From: Kuschelorhynchus macadamiae
Taxonomy: Eukaryota > Arthropoda > Insecta > Coleoptera > Curculionidae
Length of the DNA stretch: 64,000 nucleotides
Direction of reading: 5' to 3'
Assembly: GCA_030620095.1 (NCBI GenBank)
Contig: JAUTXW010000139.1
Location: 1,318,501 to 1,382,500 of the forward strand
In this document: piece after piece, positions 44,490 through 55,735 of the stretch
Layout of the letters: each line of letters opens with the position of its first letter
How positions within the stretch are numbered: position 1 is the first letter of the stretch
Notes under the pieces: generated by a model
What the model saw: the letters and a program-made list of their open reading frames with translations, nothing else
What the model was told of the DNA's origin: nothing
Database searches by the model: none
Translations under genes and position numbers: made by a program

Positions 44490-46060
44490 AATGTAAGTAA
44501 CGACGTACTCGTACACAACTTTTGATCTAAAATCTGTACCGTTCGCCATCATCGGCAGTGCTAGTAATAAAAAACCAGTAACGACAATCGTACCTACATG
44601 GACGACATTTTTGTCTTCGTCATGTTATCTGATACCCATCATTCGTGCTTCGCCGTTTTATGACTGGAACAAGTGGACTTGGGTTTCGATCGAGATCTAT
44701 CATGTGGACAGCAAAGGGTGGAGACCGACTTTTTATGGGACTATAATTTTTTTACTTACATTGTTGCTTTCTGTCAAAATTATAAATATTTTGTTATTTG
44801 GCTTAAACATGAAATTATGGGTTAAGATTAATTATAAGAAATTATTTGAAACAATTATTTGCCAATACATTGCAAACAGTACAATTGGAATGTGTCAAAC
44901 ATTTAACACCAATCTGTAAGTAATTTCCTGCATGTATTGATGTAAATCAAGTAGTCATTCGTAGCAGCTTTAGCATACCACTACTTTTACATTAAATTAC
45001 CTTCCAGCCTAGAGGCTTGGTAAAAAAGCGAAAACTATTGTGATATTTTTTTTCATTCTTCGCCAGAAATATAGAATCCAAAAGCCTTAACATAAGAAAA
45101 GAAAAAATTAAATATTAAGATTTTAGGTTGAAAGTATATTTTTTGAAAGGGGCAAATAATTTATAATCATCTAAAAAATTAGCCTAGAGTTGCGACGTAA
45201 TGCATCCAATCAGCTGCCTAAGTGCGTTTATAGATAAGCATAATATTTCTAAACACAATTTCTAAACCACATATTGTTGAGCGCGTTCTAATACTCTTAA
45301 CCCACTTAATATTTCCAATCGAAGATAACCATTTAAAAAGTAGAAAAAGGAAAGGATTGTCTTCTATTTGATATAAGTAGGGACCTTTAGACTTGGAAAA
45401 TTAAATAATGTTATAACTGCAGTCAAATCTGATTAGACTTGGACAGTAATTGTCCTTTTGCAGAGCTAGCTGTGACATCAACATTCATTTCAATAAGGCA
45501 CAATTATTGAGATGTATTTTGACGCAAATGGTAGTGACAAGAAGTGACTGAGGAATAGAAATAACATAAAAAAACATGTTTTGCTACACTGTGATTTCAA
45601 AACTTCTAAAAAATAAGTAAAATTTGGATTTTGATATAAATAATTTTCCCTAAAATATATATTTCTATATTTTTATATATTTTTTATAGACTCAATCTTG
45701 TGGTCAAATTTATTTAAATGCGGTCGAAACGTAGAAAAAATGAATATCCGCCGACACACGACATCCACGTGCTTGTTCATACACCGGAAATTTGCGGTTT
45801 CTAATCAAAGCTGTCAAACATGGAATGAAAATTTGGTTGGCCTTTTTATTAAAATTATCTCTAAGAACTTAATTTGTCTATGTTAATAAGGGTTTCCCTC
45901 TAATTAATATTAATTGTATAGCTAAAATTTGGTAAAAAAATAAAAACAATATCTTATGTATTAATGACCAGACCATGAAGCTGAAGGCTTATAAGTACTA
46001 CTAGGTCTGCAGCTGAAGTCCAAAAATTGCATCTAACTGCTAATTTTTTTGTTATCAGAG
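44483..46060. other. Spacer with one unassigned open frame
   Basis: A 102-codon open frame at 44611-44919 has a Trp-Asn-Lys-Trp-Thr-Trp segment and one hydrophobic stretch that could span a membrane. It has no known motif, so I do not call it a gene. The rest is AT-rich without features. Confidence 0.4.
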
Positions 46061-46171
46061 GAAACATATATTTTTCAAATTTAAGTTTGTGGGGTTTAAA
46101 ATTAAAAATTAATTTAAAGTCAACATAATAAATAATGAAACGAAAAAGTCTGTCTGTAAAACCAAAATTTT

Positions 46172-46209
46172 AGCAGAGCGCTTTCGACTAACTAGTCATC
46201 ATCAATGCT
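46172..46209 (-). ncRNA. Hammerhead-like core with palindromic stem III
   Basis: On the minus strand: AGCA, TTGATGA, extra T, GACTA-GT-TAGTC stem-loop, GAAAGCGCTC, TGCT. Stem I AGCA/TGCT pairs perfectly, stem II has five pairs, and stem III would be the self-complementary AGCGCT. The first core base is T instead of C, which should weaken or abolish cleavage. It lies beside the direct repeats at 46380-46850. Confidence 0.5.
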
Positions 46210-46374
46210 TCTCTGTTTCATCACGCCTACATAAACGATGGCTGCTTTCTAAGCAATAAATGTAAAAAAAATTTAAAATAATTTGGTATTCGTCAACTTT
46301 TGTTTTCTCTTTGTTACATGTAAAAAGTTTTAAGTACATTGATTTAGTACCATATATCTTGCAACGTTAATCAG

Positions 46375-46850
46375 TTGCTATTTTCGATTTAATTACTCTT
46401 GGGTTATGAGTTTCGCTACAGGTGGCTATATGCGACTCCGTGGTAATAGAGTATCAAGCCCGTCGAAGATTTCGTATGTTCTCTTGGTAACCACAAATGT
46501 CGGTTTTGCTACTGTTAATAGTTCTTTTTGGCGCTAGTTGTACTCGTCATTCAACTAGTTTACTGTAGTGATGGAGACCTTAAGTCAGAAACAGGTGTCT
46601 GTAGTTGGCCAAATTTCATTGCTTTAGCGGTCATCCCAAAAAAATCCTTTTTCTACTATATACTAGTTCTTCCCGCGTTAATCTATTCCTACTTTCGATC
46701 TAATTACTCTTGGGTTATGAGTTTCGCCACAGGTGGCTATATTTGCTGCTCTTTAGTAATAGAGTATTAAGTACGGCGAAGATTTTGGATGTTCTCCTGG
46801 TAATCACAAATATCGGTTTTGCTCCTGTTGGTAACTCTGGTATGGTTTTT
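46375..46850. repeat. Direct repeats of ~160 bp spaced 311 bp
   Basis: AATTACTCTTGGGTTATGAG occurs at 46391 and 46702, and similarity extends about 160 bp from each point with roughly 15% difference. Together with the nearby hammerhead-like motif this resembles the partly duplicated terminus of a Penelope-like element, whose coding part is absent. Confidence 0.7.
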
Positions 46851-47574
46851 TGTATTAATCGCCAGTAGGTTTGGTACTGGCTAGCAGAAAGGACAAACTG
46901 AAATATAAGAATATTGTTGCAAATTTGTCACTTAATTAGCATTGTTAAGCTTAGTAAAAATAAAACTTAATTGTTTTCATACAGCACAGCACAGCTTCTA
47001 GGAACATAACTAAAAAATATAATTGGAAATTACAATAAATAAGTTAAGTAATAAGGAAAGTTCGTAAAGTTTATGGATTTTAGGAACTATTTCAATCAAT
47101 ATTGAGACACCGCGAAAAGTCTTCAGGATAACATTGAGGCAATAAATCTCCGTGAGCACATATATGAGTGCATGCACAAATCGGTACTACTTGCAACTGT
47201 TAGAACAAGAAGGATATTTGTGTGTATCTTATGATATTCAGGTATTCTGGGATGTGGAACGCATATGCCCTTCCAAAGACGGTAATGATAACAATAATAG
47301 AAGCGACAATAAAATCAAAAATTGCTTGTTACCATTTTAGGACATACAAACAGAGAAGAACAAAATTCGAGACAAGATGGGCTGCATTACACTGACTCGG
47401 AAAGCGTCTGAGTCTGTGCAACGGTTATTAAAAACGCTATGCAGATCCTGTTTGCCTATAAACATGACATTTAATTTTTTATATTCTAATATTTTGTTAA
47501 ATCTTTACATTCCAATATTTTGTATTTCAATTTATTTCTAATATTCTGTATTTCAATTATTTGTATGTCTTATA
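46851..47574. other. Spacer, no supported gene
   Basis: The open frame at 47152-47340 (62 codons) has no motif. The last 200 bp look like the untranslated 3' end of a retroposon. Confidence 0.45.
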
Positions 47575-47614
47575 AGGCAAATAAAAAGTTTTGAATTTGA
47601 ATTTGAATTTGAAC
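47575..47614 (+). mobile_element. 3' tail of a non-LTR retroposon
   Basis: AAATAAAAAG followed by three GAATTT units. Short hexamer tails of this kind terminate several non-LTR families. The body upstream (from about 47350) is not recognisable as coding. Confidence 0.5.
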
Positions 47615-48179
47615 ATATAAACTCGAAATTTTGTAATCGGCTCTTAAACCAAACATTCAGATTAATTTTTTCTAGACAATACTTCGAAGCTTTATTACGT
47701 GACAAGTTGAATTAAATTATTCTTAACGGTTTACATATAACTTTTCTACTTTGGTTTATACAGGAACGTGCAAGCCTGAATTTAGCCTATCTATGTTAAT
47801 AGCGGTTTCCTTTTAAAACGACGAAAACTTTTACCATATTTCTGTCGTAGTGTTGTTGTACCTAATTATATCTGGCTACCGAATAGGAATTACTAATTAA
47901 TTATAATAATTATCAGTATTTAAAACCTATATCAGATAAATATTTATGAAATACTTGAGTCAAGAGGAAATGTTCTTGGCTTAGAAAGCACAAACCAATT
48001 TGTTCATTTTCGACATACTTAGTGCTCAAAAATAGATCTTCCTTAACCTGTCTCTGATATGTGGAATAAAGAACCAGACACTACTTACCCTAAAAAACAA
48101 TTATTGTCAAAGTTTCTGATTTGTTTATGTAATGGAAAATGTTTATTAAAAAAGTGGTAAATTGATAATTAATATAAAT
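47615..48179. other. Spacer, no gene seen
   Basis: AT-rich, with no feature recognised. Confidence 0.5.
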
Positions 48180-48935
48180 AAATAATTAGTTTTTTCGTAT
48201 TAATTTTTTTAAAATTGTTCCTCCATATTGGATTTTTACCAAAATAATACTAGGTCATCCTCATATGATTTTTAATTTTTGACTAAAATTTAAAGTCAAT
48301 CTGTTAAGTAGTATGTCACGAATTGATAGACAGACAGACCGACAGACGGACGGTTGGAACTGATAAAACATATTTTTTGGCATCTAGGGATTCCAAAACG
48401 TGAAGATATGTAAAATTTGAGGGGGCGATTTTTTTCCGATAACAAATATTTTATTTGGCCGCCAATTTGTTCCGACATCTTGAATTAGTAACAAAGTTTG
48501 TTAGCTGATCCCTATACCATCATTAGTTAAGGCACACAATTTGAAATCAATCCATTAAGTAATTAAGTAGTTTTTCGGGCTGAATTTTTAAATATTTTAT
48601 TACGCCGTCATTTTGTTCATCCATCTTGGATTCGTACCAACATTTTATCAGTTGATTCCAACATAATACTTGATGTTCGCCCCCATATAACCCTTAAGTT
48701 TCGATCAAAATTTGAAGTCAATCGGGTAAGTAGTTTTTAAACTATGCCTCGAAATGATAAACAGACAGACTGAGAGATGGAATTGATAAAACATATGTTT
48801 TGGCATCTAGGGACGCTAAAACGTGAAGACATGTAAAACCTGAGTGAATGATTTTTTTTCACGATTGCGAACATTTTATTTGGTCTCTATTTTGTTCGGC
48901 CATCTTGAAGTAGTAGCAGAGTCTATATATATTCT
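48180..48935 (-). repeat. ATGGCGG repeat copy 9 (inverted, two heads)
   Basis: Two heads appear on the minus strand, ending near 48420 and 48850, with GGCCGCCAATTTGTTCCGAC at 48459 and related blocks. This shows the head-to-tail tandem nature of the family. Confidence 0.8.
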
Positions 48936-49149
48936 AAATAGTTCAAGCACTTGCCTATTCCGCTATACATTTCCCTCTTGCCGACGCGCTTCCCGCACCA
49001 ACGAACTGTCGGTTCTACCGGTTAGTCGGCAGGTCACTTCGCAGTGGTTAGGTACGCGGTGTCTTAAGATTTTAAACCTACATAATTAGGGAGCGTTGTA
49101 CGCGGTGAGCAAAAATATAGAATTTGGGACAAGAGTACGTTTAAAGGTA

Positions 49150-49395
49150 ACTTTTTACTTCCCTCGTGTAAGGGAAGTATTGTAATCGATCTTCACGTTT
49201 CTGGGTCCCTAGATGACGAAAAACATGTTTTCTCAATTCCGTTGGTGTGTCTGTCTGTTCGCGGTGTAGCTAAAAAACTACTTACCCGATTGACTTAAAA
49301 TTTTGTTCCAAAATTAAGGGTCATAAGGGGATGACCTGGTAATATTTTGGTAAAAATCAAAATGGCGGCCTAGTGAAATAGTATTTTGAAATTAC
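49150..49395 (+). repeat. ATGGCGG repeat copy 10 (partial)
   Basis: Begins with the hairpin ACTTCCCTCGTGTAAGGGAAGT at 49152 and ends after AAATGGCGGCCTAGTGAAAT near 49379. The large transposon starts 12 bp later. Confidence 0.8.
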
Positions 49396-49406
49396 ACACC
49401 CTCATA

Positions 49407-49800
49407 CAGGGTGTTTCAAAAAACATTGTACATCGCTTAATGAGAGATTCCTTGTCCAAAAATAAGGTGAAAAGCTCATATCTTATGGGTCAGCAAATGT
49501 TTGGTTTTTGAGATGCAGGCTTTTGAAGTTGAAATCTTATTTTCCATTTATTTAAATAACTTTTACGATATTTTTGCACACAGTTTGGCATTCGGGGGTT
49601 TTTTGAAGCGAGAAAACATAATTTTGTATTAATTTTTATGCAACACCAAGAGGGCGTTGCGGACGCTATTATAATTTAACTTTATTTGCCGTAACTTTTT
49701 TTACTGCAAACTTCTGGGACTTTTTATGAATGATCCTTATTCTTACATCTCTTTTAAGCAAAAAAGATATACCTGCTTAATAACGCTAGAGATGACTGTC
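49407..49800 (+). repeat. Left terminal inverted repeat
   Basis: Pairs with 57560-57907 and is also similar to 58352-58675. Non-coding. It is continued, after the nested insertion, by 'gcgaggggcaaaccgcagagg' at 50882-50905. Confidence 0.8.
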
Positions 49801-50885
49801 TTTGAGCAATTTGCGAATTTGTAAATCGAAGCAGATTACTAAATCCCTTAGGCGTTAAGTGAAGTCACCACTTATGTGTCTAGGCGACTCGATAACCTGC
49901 TTCGATTTCGAATAAAAAATGCCTCTTGGTAGCAATTTTGCTTTCATTTTCGAAATATTAACGAATTAAAAAATATGCCTAGATTTTATCAAGTTAGAAA
50001 TTTATTTCTAACATTAAAATTATTATTTAATTATTCCTACAATATCAAGTACTAGTTAAAAACTAATAAAAAAATTAGAATAAATAATTGAAATTCATCC
50101 TTAATCTTCGACACAGCCCAGTGTCTTGACGAATTGCGGCCACTATACGTTGCGAAAGTTCTTCTCTTGAGGTAACAGTAGTATTATAAAAATTTTCTCA
50201 CATCCATTTTTTCCGTAAATTACCTTTGTAAAAGATGTATCACATATTAACCTTTATATTAAAGATGACGCTCCTTTACATGCCCGCAAAGATAAAAGTG
50301 TATAGAGTTTACATCAGGGGTCCGAGGTGGCCAACCAATAGGTCCACCTCATCCTATCCAACGGTTTTCAATGGTCTCATTTAAGAACTGCCTAATGCCT
50401 GCCTAAACCACAAGTTATTATTTCGCCTATTTAGAGGAAGCAAATCTTCTAAATCAATTGCTATATGAGGAGGCCATTTTAATCATTTCTTCTAATTTTT
50501 CATTCGTTTTTAGCTAGCACTTAATATTGTAGGAATATTTAAATAATAATTTTAATGTTAGAAATAAATTATTAAATTCATAAAATCACAGTATATTTTT
50601 TAGTTCGTTAATATTTGAAAATGAAAGCAAAATCAATACCAAGTGGCATTTTTTTAAGGAAATTGAAGCAGGTCGAGTCCCCTGGACACATAAGTGGTGA
50701 CTTCACCTAGCGCCTAAGTAACTGAATTTTTGCATACAAGTTGATTGTAGGATGTAGAGGTTCGGTAAGAAGGAATTTTTCAAAACTCAAATTTTAAAGC
50801 TTGGAAGTAGAAATTTGCAGATTTCTCAAAAAGGGTCATCTCTAGCGTATAACTTTTTTGCTTAGAAGAGATGTAGGGATAAGGC
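49735..50885. mobile_element. Nested fold-back insertion with transposase remnant
   Basis: Segments 49735-49990 and 50590-50885 are inverted copies. They share AGAGATGA(C), 'gcaaaaaag', the ACATAAGTGGTGACTTCAC word and its complement near 49865, and ATATTTTTTAGTTCG and its complement near 49960. Between the arms lies a mariner-type transposase remnant. The arms also include bases of the host terminal repeat, so the exact insertion points are unclear. Confidence 0.6.
50085..50430 (-). pseudogene. IS630/mariner-type transposase C-terminal remnant
   Basis: On the minus strand from 50400: Phe-Leu-Asn-Glu-Thr-Ile-Glu-Asn-Arg-Trp-Ile-Gly, then Gly-Pro-Ile-Gly-Trp-Pro-Pro-Arg-Thr-Pro-Asp. Near 50190-50110 come Val-Thr-Ser-Arg-Glu-Glu-Leu and Arg-Ile-Val-Ala-Ala. 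These are the last catalytic block and C-terminal helix of this transposase family. Stops interrupt the middle, so it is inactive. Confidence 0.7.
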
Positions 50886-50934
50886 GAGGGGCAAACCGCA
50901 GAGGAGAAAGTGTACACCATAATTCCTTTTCCTT

Positions 50935-51068
50935 TCGGAATTCCTTGGAATTCCTCGTAATTCCATGGAATTCTTTGGAATTCCATGAAATTCCTGGGAA
51001 TTCCATGGAATTTCTCGGAATTCCTTGGAATTCTACGGAATTCCTTGGAATTTCACGGAATTCCTTGC
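50935..51068. repeat. GGAATTCC degenerate tandem array, left
   Basis: About eleven units of roughly 12 bp built around GGAATTCC, with variable 4-bp links such as TTGG, CATGG and TCGG. A similar array is at 57380-57555 near the other end. Open frames rich in Glu-Phe-Leu/Asn-Ser here are artefacts. Confidence 0.95.
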
Positions 51069-51199
51069 AAATTAACTAAAATTTAGAGGGGTGTTTATAA
51101 CTAAAATTTAGAGGGGTGTTAACACAAAATAACATAAAGTTATATTTAATATTACACTATATTACAAAAAATCAAAAATTATGTCTAGACGGACTTTCA

Positions 51200-51665
51200 G
51201 TCAAGGGTATATCCTATTGTTATTTCACACTAAAATAGTTAAATAGTATATAAAGTTATAACATTAATCATTTAATTTAAGTAGGCAAATAAAAAACTTA
51301 TCTCTATATATGGTAACGACACACATTAAAAATAGTTTTTGAAATAAATCATATCGCATTGTTACAATTTCACTCTAAAATACTTAAATAATATGGAAAG
51401 GTATAGCCTAAACCATTTAGTAGGAACATTAATTTAAAATTAAAAAAAAAACTTATCTCTACATATATGGTAATGACGTATACATTTAAAATAGTTTTTC
51501 AAAAAAATCACATCGTATTGCTATTATTTCACTTTTAAATAGTTAAATAGTTTGTTAAGTTATAGCATAAACCATATATTTAATTTAAGTAGGAACATTA
51601 ATTTAAAATAAAAAAGAACTTATCTCTATATGTTACTACGTATATTTACATAATAATTTTCCAAA
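51200..51665. repeat. Three tandem units of ~155-165 bp
   Basis: AACTTATCTCTA(T/C)ATAT marks units starting near 51295, 51449 and 51615. Each continues with ATTTCAC...TAAATAGTTAAATA and AGTAGGAACATTAATTTAAAAT. It lies between the left GGAATTCC array and the stop of the transposase gene. Confidence 0.85.
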
Positions 51666-51776
51666 CAAATCAAGCGGTGAATTCTGAGCTTATAACAAAA
51701 TGATAATAAAAATAAAAATAATTTTGCGATGCTGAAAAAAATAAACGGACGCTACTGAAAATATTATGAGTTTTCT

Positions 51777-52946
51777 TTAGCACGAATAATTTTTTAATGC
51801 TGCATATGCTTTAATAATTTTTTCTTTGTCATCGCTACTTAACTGAAAAGGTTCAACTTTTGTTTCAAATTCAATTGGTCCATAAAAAATAAATTCGCTT
51901 TCTACATCCTCGATGTCAGCTTTAGTTTTTGGCCAAATGAAAGCATTTTTTATTTTTGGGGATTTCCTCAAAAATTTTATTTGAAATACATCATTGTCAA
52001 CATTTTTTAACACGGATCCTATATACCAAGTTTGACCATAATATACAGCATAAAATTTGGTACATTTAATTCGTAATTTTTGTTGATTAGTCTGAACATC
52101 AACAATCGAGATTTCGGTATTTTCGGGAATCCTATTAACGCTTGTATTTTGTGAACAATCTAGCTCTCGCTCTGAGCAAAGATCTGGACTAGTGTCATTT
52201 TCAAAAGATGTTTCAGTATCCGTACTATCATCATAGTCGATACTGATTTCAGTATCAGATTCGCTATGTGAAAATGACTCCGACTCGGACTCCGATATTT
52301 TGTTCTTTACATTGTACTTGCGCTTTTTAGCAACTCCCCCACTAACCCCAATATGTTGCGAGCGAGGTTGCGAGTCACTTTTTGGCGATTTTTTATTTTT
52401 TAATTCCTTTTGAGTTTCTTTATTATTTATCTCTTCCAACAGCCAACACAATGAAGATTTTTTAATTTTAATTATTTTTGATCCTACGGCTATTTCCACT
52501 AGCGACTTATTTTGTTTTGAATTAGGTTTTTCGGTACTAGAAAAATCTCTCATAAGTAGGCTAGTGCCAATTCCTAAGGATGAGATTTTTAACATGTCAT
52601 AACCTAACTCAGTCTTGGGATTATTTATATCACCGTTGTGATCTTCCGACTCAGGGGGGATCAAATTATTAATTCTTAATTCTTTTGAAAACTCCCCAAC
52701 TGGGAGCTCAACATCCAGCATTTCTTCGTCTACCTCAGTGTCATTTTTTTGGTCTTCCTCCGGGGTTTCTAAAACTACTGGTAATGAAAAATCATTCCAT
52801 GAGTTTTCTATGACTTTCATTCCCAGGCTTCTTGCTTGACTTTTTGCGTCAAGCAAAGCTCTCTCAACAGTACATTTAATCCACTGATCGGAAAAATCAC
52901 TAAAATTTAATTTTGTGTTCGAATCATTTTTGCCTGAGGACGGGCT
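51777..52946 (-). CDS. Transposase-like protein, C-terminal part
   Basis: Open for 359 codons from 52856, and in frame further up to the A8 run at 52946-52953. There it meets the frame of the upstream exon after a one-base shift. The N-terminal 120 residues are mixed acidic, the middle carries Ser/Glu/Asp-rich repeats (Ser-Glu-Ser-Glu-Ser), and basic Lys-Lys-Arg-Lys is a possible nuclear signal. The last 100 residues form a compact domain with Phe-Tyr-Ala-Val-Tyr-Tyr-Gly-Gln-Thr-Trp-Tyr and Ile-Phe-Tyr-Gly-Pro-Ile. That looks like a small beta-rich reader-type module. I recognise this module only as recurring in uncharacterised transposon-like proteins. Confidence 0.7.
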   Translation of the reverse strand, partial: SPSSGKNDSNTKLNFSDFSDQWIKCTVERALLDAKSQARSLGMKVIENSWNDFSLPVVLETPEEDQKNDTEVDEEMLDVELPVGEFSKELRINNLIPPESEDHNGDINNPKTELGYDMLKISSLGIGTSLLMRDFSSTEKPNSKQNKSLVEIAVGSKIIKIKKSSLCWLLEEINNKETQKELKNKKSPKSDSQPRSQHIGVSGGVAKKRKYNVKNKISESESESFSHSESDTEISIDYDDSTDTETSFENDTSPDLCSERELDCSQNTSVNRIPENTEISIVDVQTNQQKLRIKCTKFYAVYYGQTWYIGSVLKNVDNDVFQIKFLRKSPKIKNAFIWPKTKADIEDVESEFIFYGPIEFETKVEPFQLSSDDKEKIIKAYAALKNYSC

Positions 52947-55677
52947 TTTTTTTCCTCTCGTGGAAAAATAAATACATCTTGTAAATCGTTAGTTATACTA
53001 TTTAAAATTTTTATTCTATGTAATCTTTGCATTACATCTTTAATGCTGAAATTGACCACAGTAGAATATGTCGAAGTCATAGATCTAACGGCTCGAAACA
53101 TTTTTTCGCACGTTTGACTGCTAAAGAGCCAAGGAAGAAACATGTCCGAACTTAAGTCTTTATTTTCTCGAAAATTAGCAATAATATAAATTAAGGAGTG
53201 GGCATTCAACTCTAAACAGACATAACAGTTTGTCGTAATAAAGTTAAGCCCGATTTTATATTTTGGTTGTTTTTTTAACCACTGACGCCAGATTCGCAAG
53301 AAGAATACAACATACCAAATGTTGTATAAACGAGATTCAATGGAGCAACTAGTGTCAAGAAACGACATTAAAGCCAGGTTCATAATCTTTAGATATTCGC
53401 ATGTTGCTTTACTTTCTGGAATTTCTTCAAGTAACTTAATAACATTTGGGGAACACATCTTTTCTGCCGCTTTAAAATTCATTTTATCTTCTGATTTAAG
53501 ATCTGTCATTACCAAAAGATGTTTATCTTTGGAAAACGTGTTTAATAATTGCTTTAAATGTTCAGGAGTTGCAAAGTATTTACCCATTGGTAGAACAATA
53601 TTTGGTTTTAAAAGCCTTGTTCGAAGCTTAGTACCGATATGAACGGTATCTTGCACATAAGCAGTAAGATTTCCTTTTACGTACCCAGACTGAAACCAAT
53701 CCCACTGAAAGGTTTTTTTATGATTTGTCGAGGGAGGAAGTATAGAATTTTGTCGCATCGCTTTTAATAATCGGGTATCTCCATCCGAAGAAAATCCTAA
53801 AACTTTTATTCCGTATTTTTTTAAGTTAATCCTAATGCTTTCCCATCTTTGCATAACATCAATGGCAGTGAATCGGTTGTCGGTACCAAAAATGGATAGA
53901 CAATAAGCCGGTGCTAATGAGTTTAGGGGCTGAGCCATTATTAAATAAGCATAGTTGGATTTAACACCTTCTTCAAAAGCATCTTTAATAGATTTTGCCG
54001 ATGTAGCCAAAAAATGTTCTGTCTGTGGTAGACCATTATTTAACGGTAATGTAAATCCAACTACCTTATTTGTTTCTGAATCATATTGTGGTTTTCCTGT
54101 CACCCGTGTACCGTCCTCGGAGATCCATACTACTTTGGGCAAATTCCTGCTTTCTAAAAATTTGTGTAATCCTTCATAATCAAAAAAACCTTCGGCAACT
54201 TTTATAGTGTTTTCGCTAACATACCTATTCAAGGAGGTTATAGACGGCAAAACATTTTTCATATTTGCATGGATTGTTTCATATAAAAGTCGTCCTCCGG
54301 TATAATATAAGAATAACGAAATTCTTTTAATATTATCGCTATAATTATTATGATTGCTAGAACTAATAGCATTTTTAGAGGCCGCCTCTTCCAGTAGCTT
54401 AAAAAATAAACTCGTTTTTGTTTGTAAAGATGTTTTTTCAATATTTATTCCTTTGTCGGTGTGTTCGTCTGAATTTTGTTGAATATGTATATTTGTTATA
54501 GTCTCTGTTAATTCGAAAGCTACTTCGTCATTTTCAGTAATTGCTTTTGTAACTTCTCTGTTCAAGTCACGCGAAAAGGAAAAAAAGGATGTAATAAGCT
54601 GCTGGTTCTTTAGTTTATTACCCCTCTTTCGCTTTCTTCTCTCTCGTCTGCTATATTTATTAGTTCTCCATTTGGAGTTTTCTCGTAGATTTTCTATTTG
54701 AGGCGTATGAGTTGACAACCGTCTCGTCAATAGCTGTGGCTCGGGCGGTTGAATTATAGAAGCGTCTTTGCCTCTTTCTTTGCTTAGAGAATCTTCTGAA
54801 AAGTTAATATTTGCAACAGACCCAATTGATGTCATGCATGTTGCATCATCTTGATCCAGATTTATTTCGTCGCTTTTTTCGAGAATATTCTTTTCAGTAA
54901 CAACTTGTTTATTTTTTTCAGCCGCAGGGCTGATTAGTCTGTTACTCAAAATATTGATCTTAGGGGAGGGTGGTTTTTTTAACTCCGTTATTGAAGAAGC
55001 CTTTGTTGATACAATTATTTGGGAAGTACACCGAGAAGTACATTCTTCATTTACATGTGAATTTATGTCGAGACTCGTGTCGAGATTTATGTTAGTTGGA
55101 CTATGCTCAAGAATAAGCTTCTCGGTGCCCTTTGAAACATCGTGAGAGAGTCCCACTTTAGTCTTAGTTGTTTGGTTGGTTGTTTGAGAAATGTATTTTA
55201 ATATACTTTGACTTGATGGCTTTTTGCTCTTAATATTATTATTTGACTCGTTATTTGATTTTGGTACATAATTTACAAGCTCACTGGACGATTCACTTGG
55301 TATATCAGAAGTCAGATGTTTGTTGAGATGTTTATAAAAGTTACCATACACCCACTTCATTGAAAAATTGGACCCTTTATAATGTTTAACAATTCTAAAA
55401 CTTGCTTTACAAAAACATGTCATAACGCAAAATAGTTCATTATTACTTCCATACCCACTGTCAAATGAGATTTCTGAAAATCTACGCTTAAAGTAGGTCC
55501 ATTGGTCGGAAGACGAGCATTTTGTCTTAACCCAATTCCTCACCGTCCGGCAGATATGTACATTTTGTTCATTAAGGTTTACTTGAGGGATTGTTGTTGG
55601 GGTAGACTCAACAGTGAATAATGACCTTTGGGTAGATTGGTGGGAAGCTCCAGACAAAACGGGTGATGTATTTTTAC
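52907..55677 (-). CDS. Transposase-like protein, main exon with zinc finger and DDE-type core
   Basis: About 920 codons are open from the acceptor at 55677. In the numbering of the frame read from 55657, a BED-like zinc finger has Cys81, Cys83, Trp102, His110 and His114. A basic run lies at 337-348, followed by Gln352-x2-Ile355-x2-Phe358-Phe359, an exact PCNA-box pattern. The second half is an RNase H-like core: Ser-Glu-Asp515-Gly, Ser-Ser-Asp625-Gly-Asp, Gln-Asp-Thr-Val-His near 670 and Cys-Glu851-x2-Phe-Arg. These make D515, D625 and E851 plausible catalytic residues. The Asp-x-x-His block recalls P-element and Kolobok transposases, but I cannot assign the superfamily. The exon's own frame ends at 52907, while a shift in the A8 run at 52946 joins it to the C-terminal part. 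Confidence 0.75.
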
Positions 55678-55735
55678 CTGTAAAACCAAAATTGGAATTA
55701 TTAATTACTCGAAATGTGCTATTATATTAATATAC

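Noticed and set aside
44611..44919. 102-codon frame with a possible membrane segment
   Set aside because: No motif, no splice or promoter context, AT-driven hydrophobicity; not enough support for a gene.
50780..51079. Glu-Phe-Gln and Asn-Ser-Leu-rich frames
   Set aside because: Read-through of the GGAATTCC array.
53319..53642. Open frames antisense to the transposase (also 53955-54179 and 54954-55145)
   Set aside because: Shadows of the long minus-strand coding frame.
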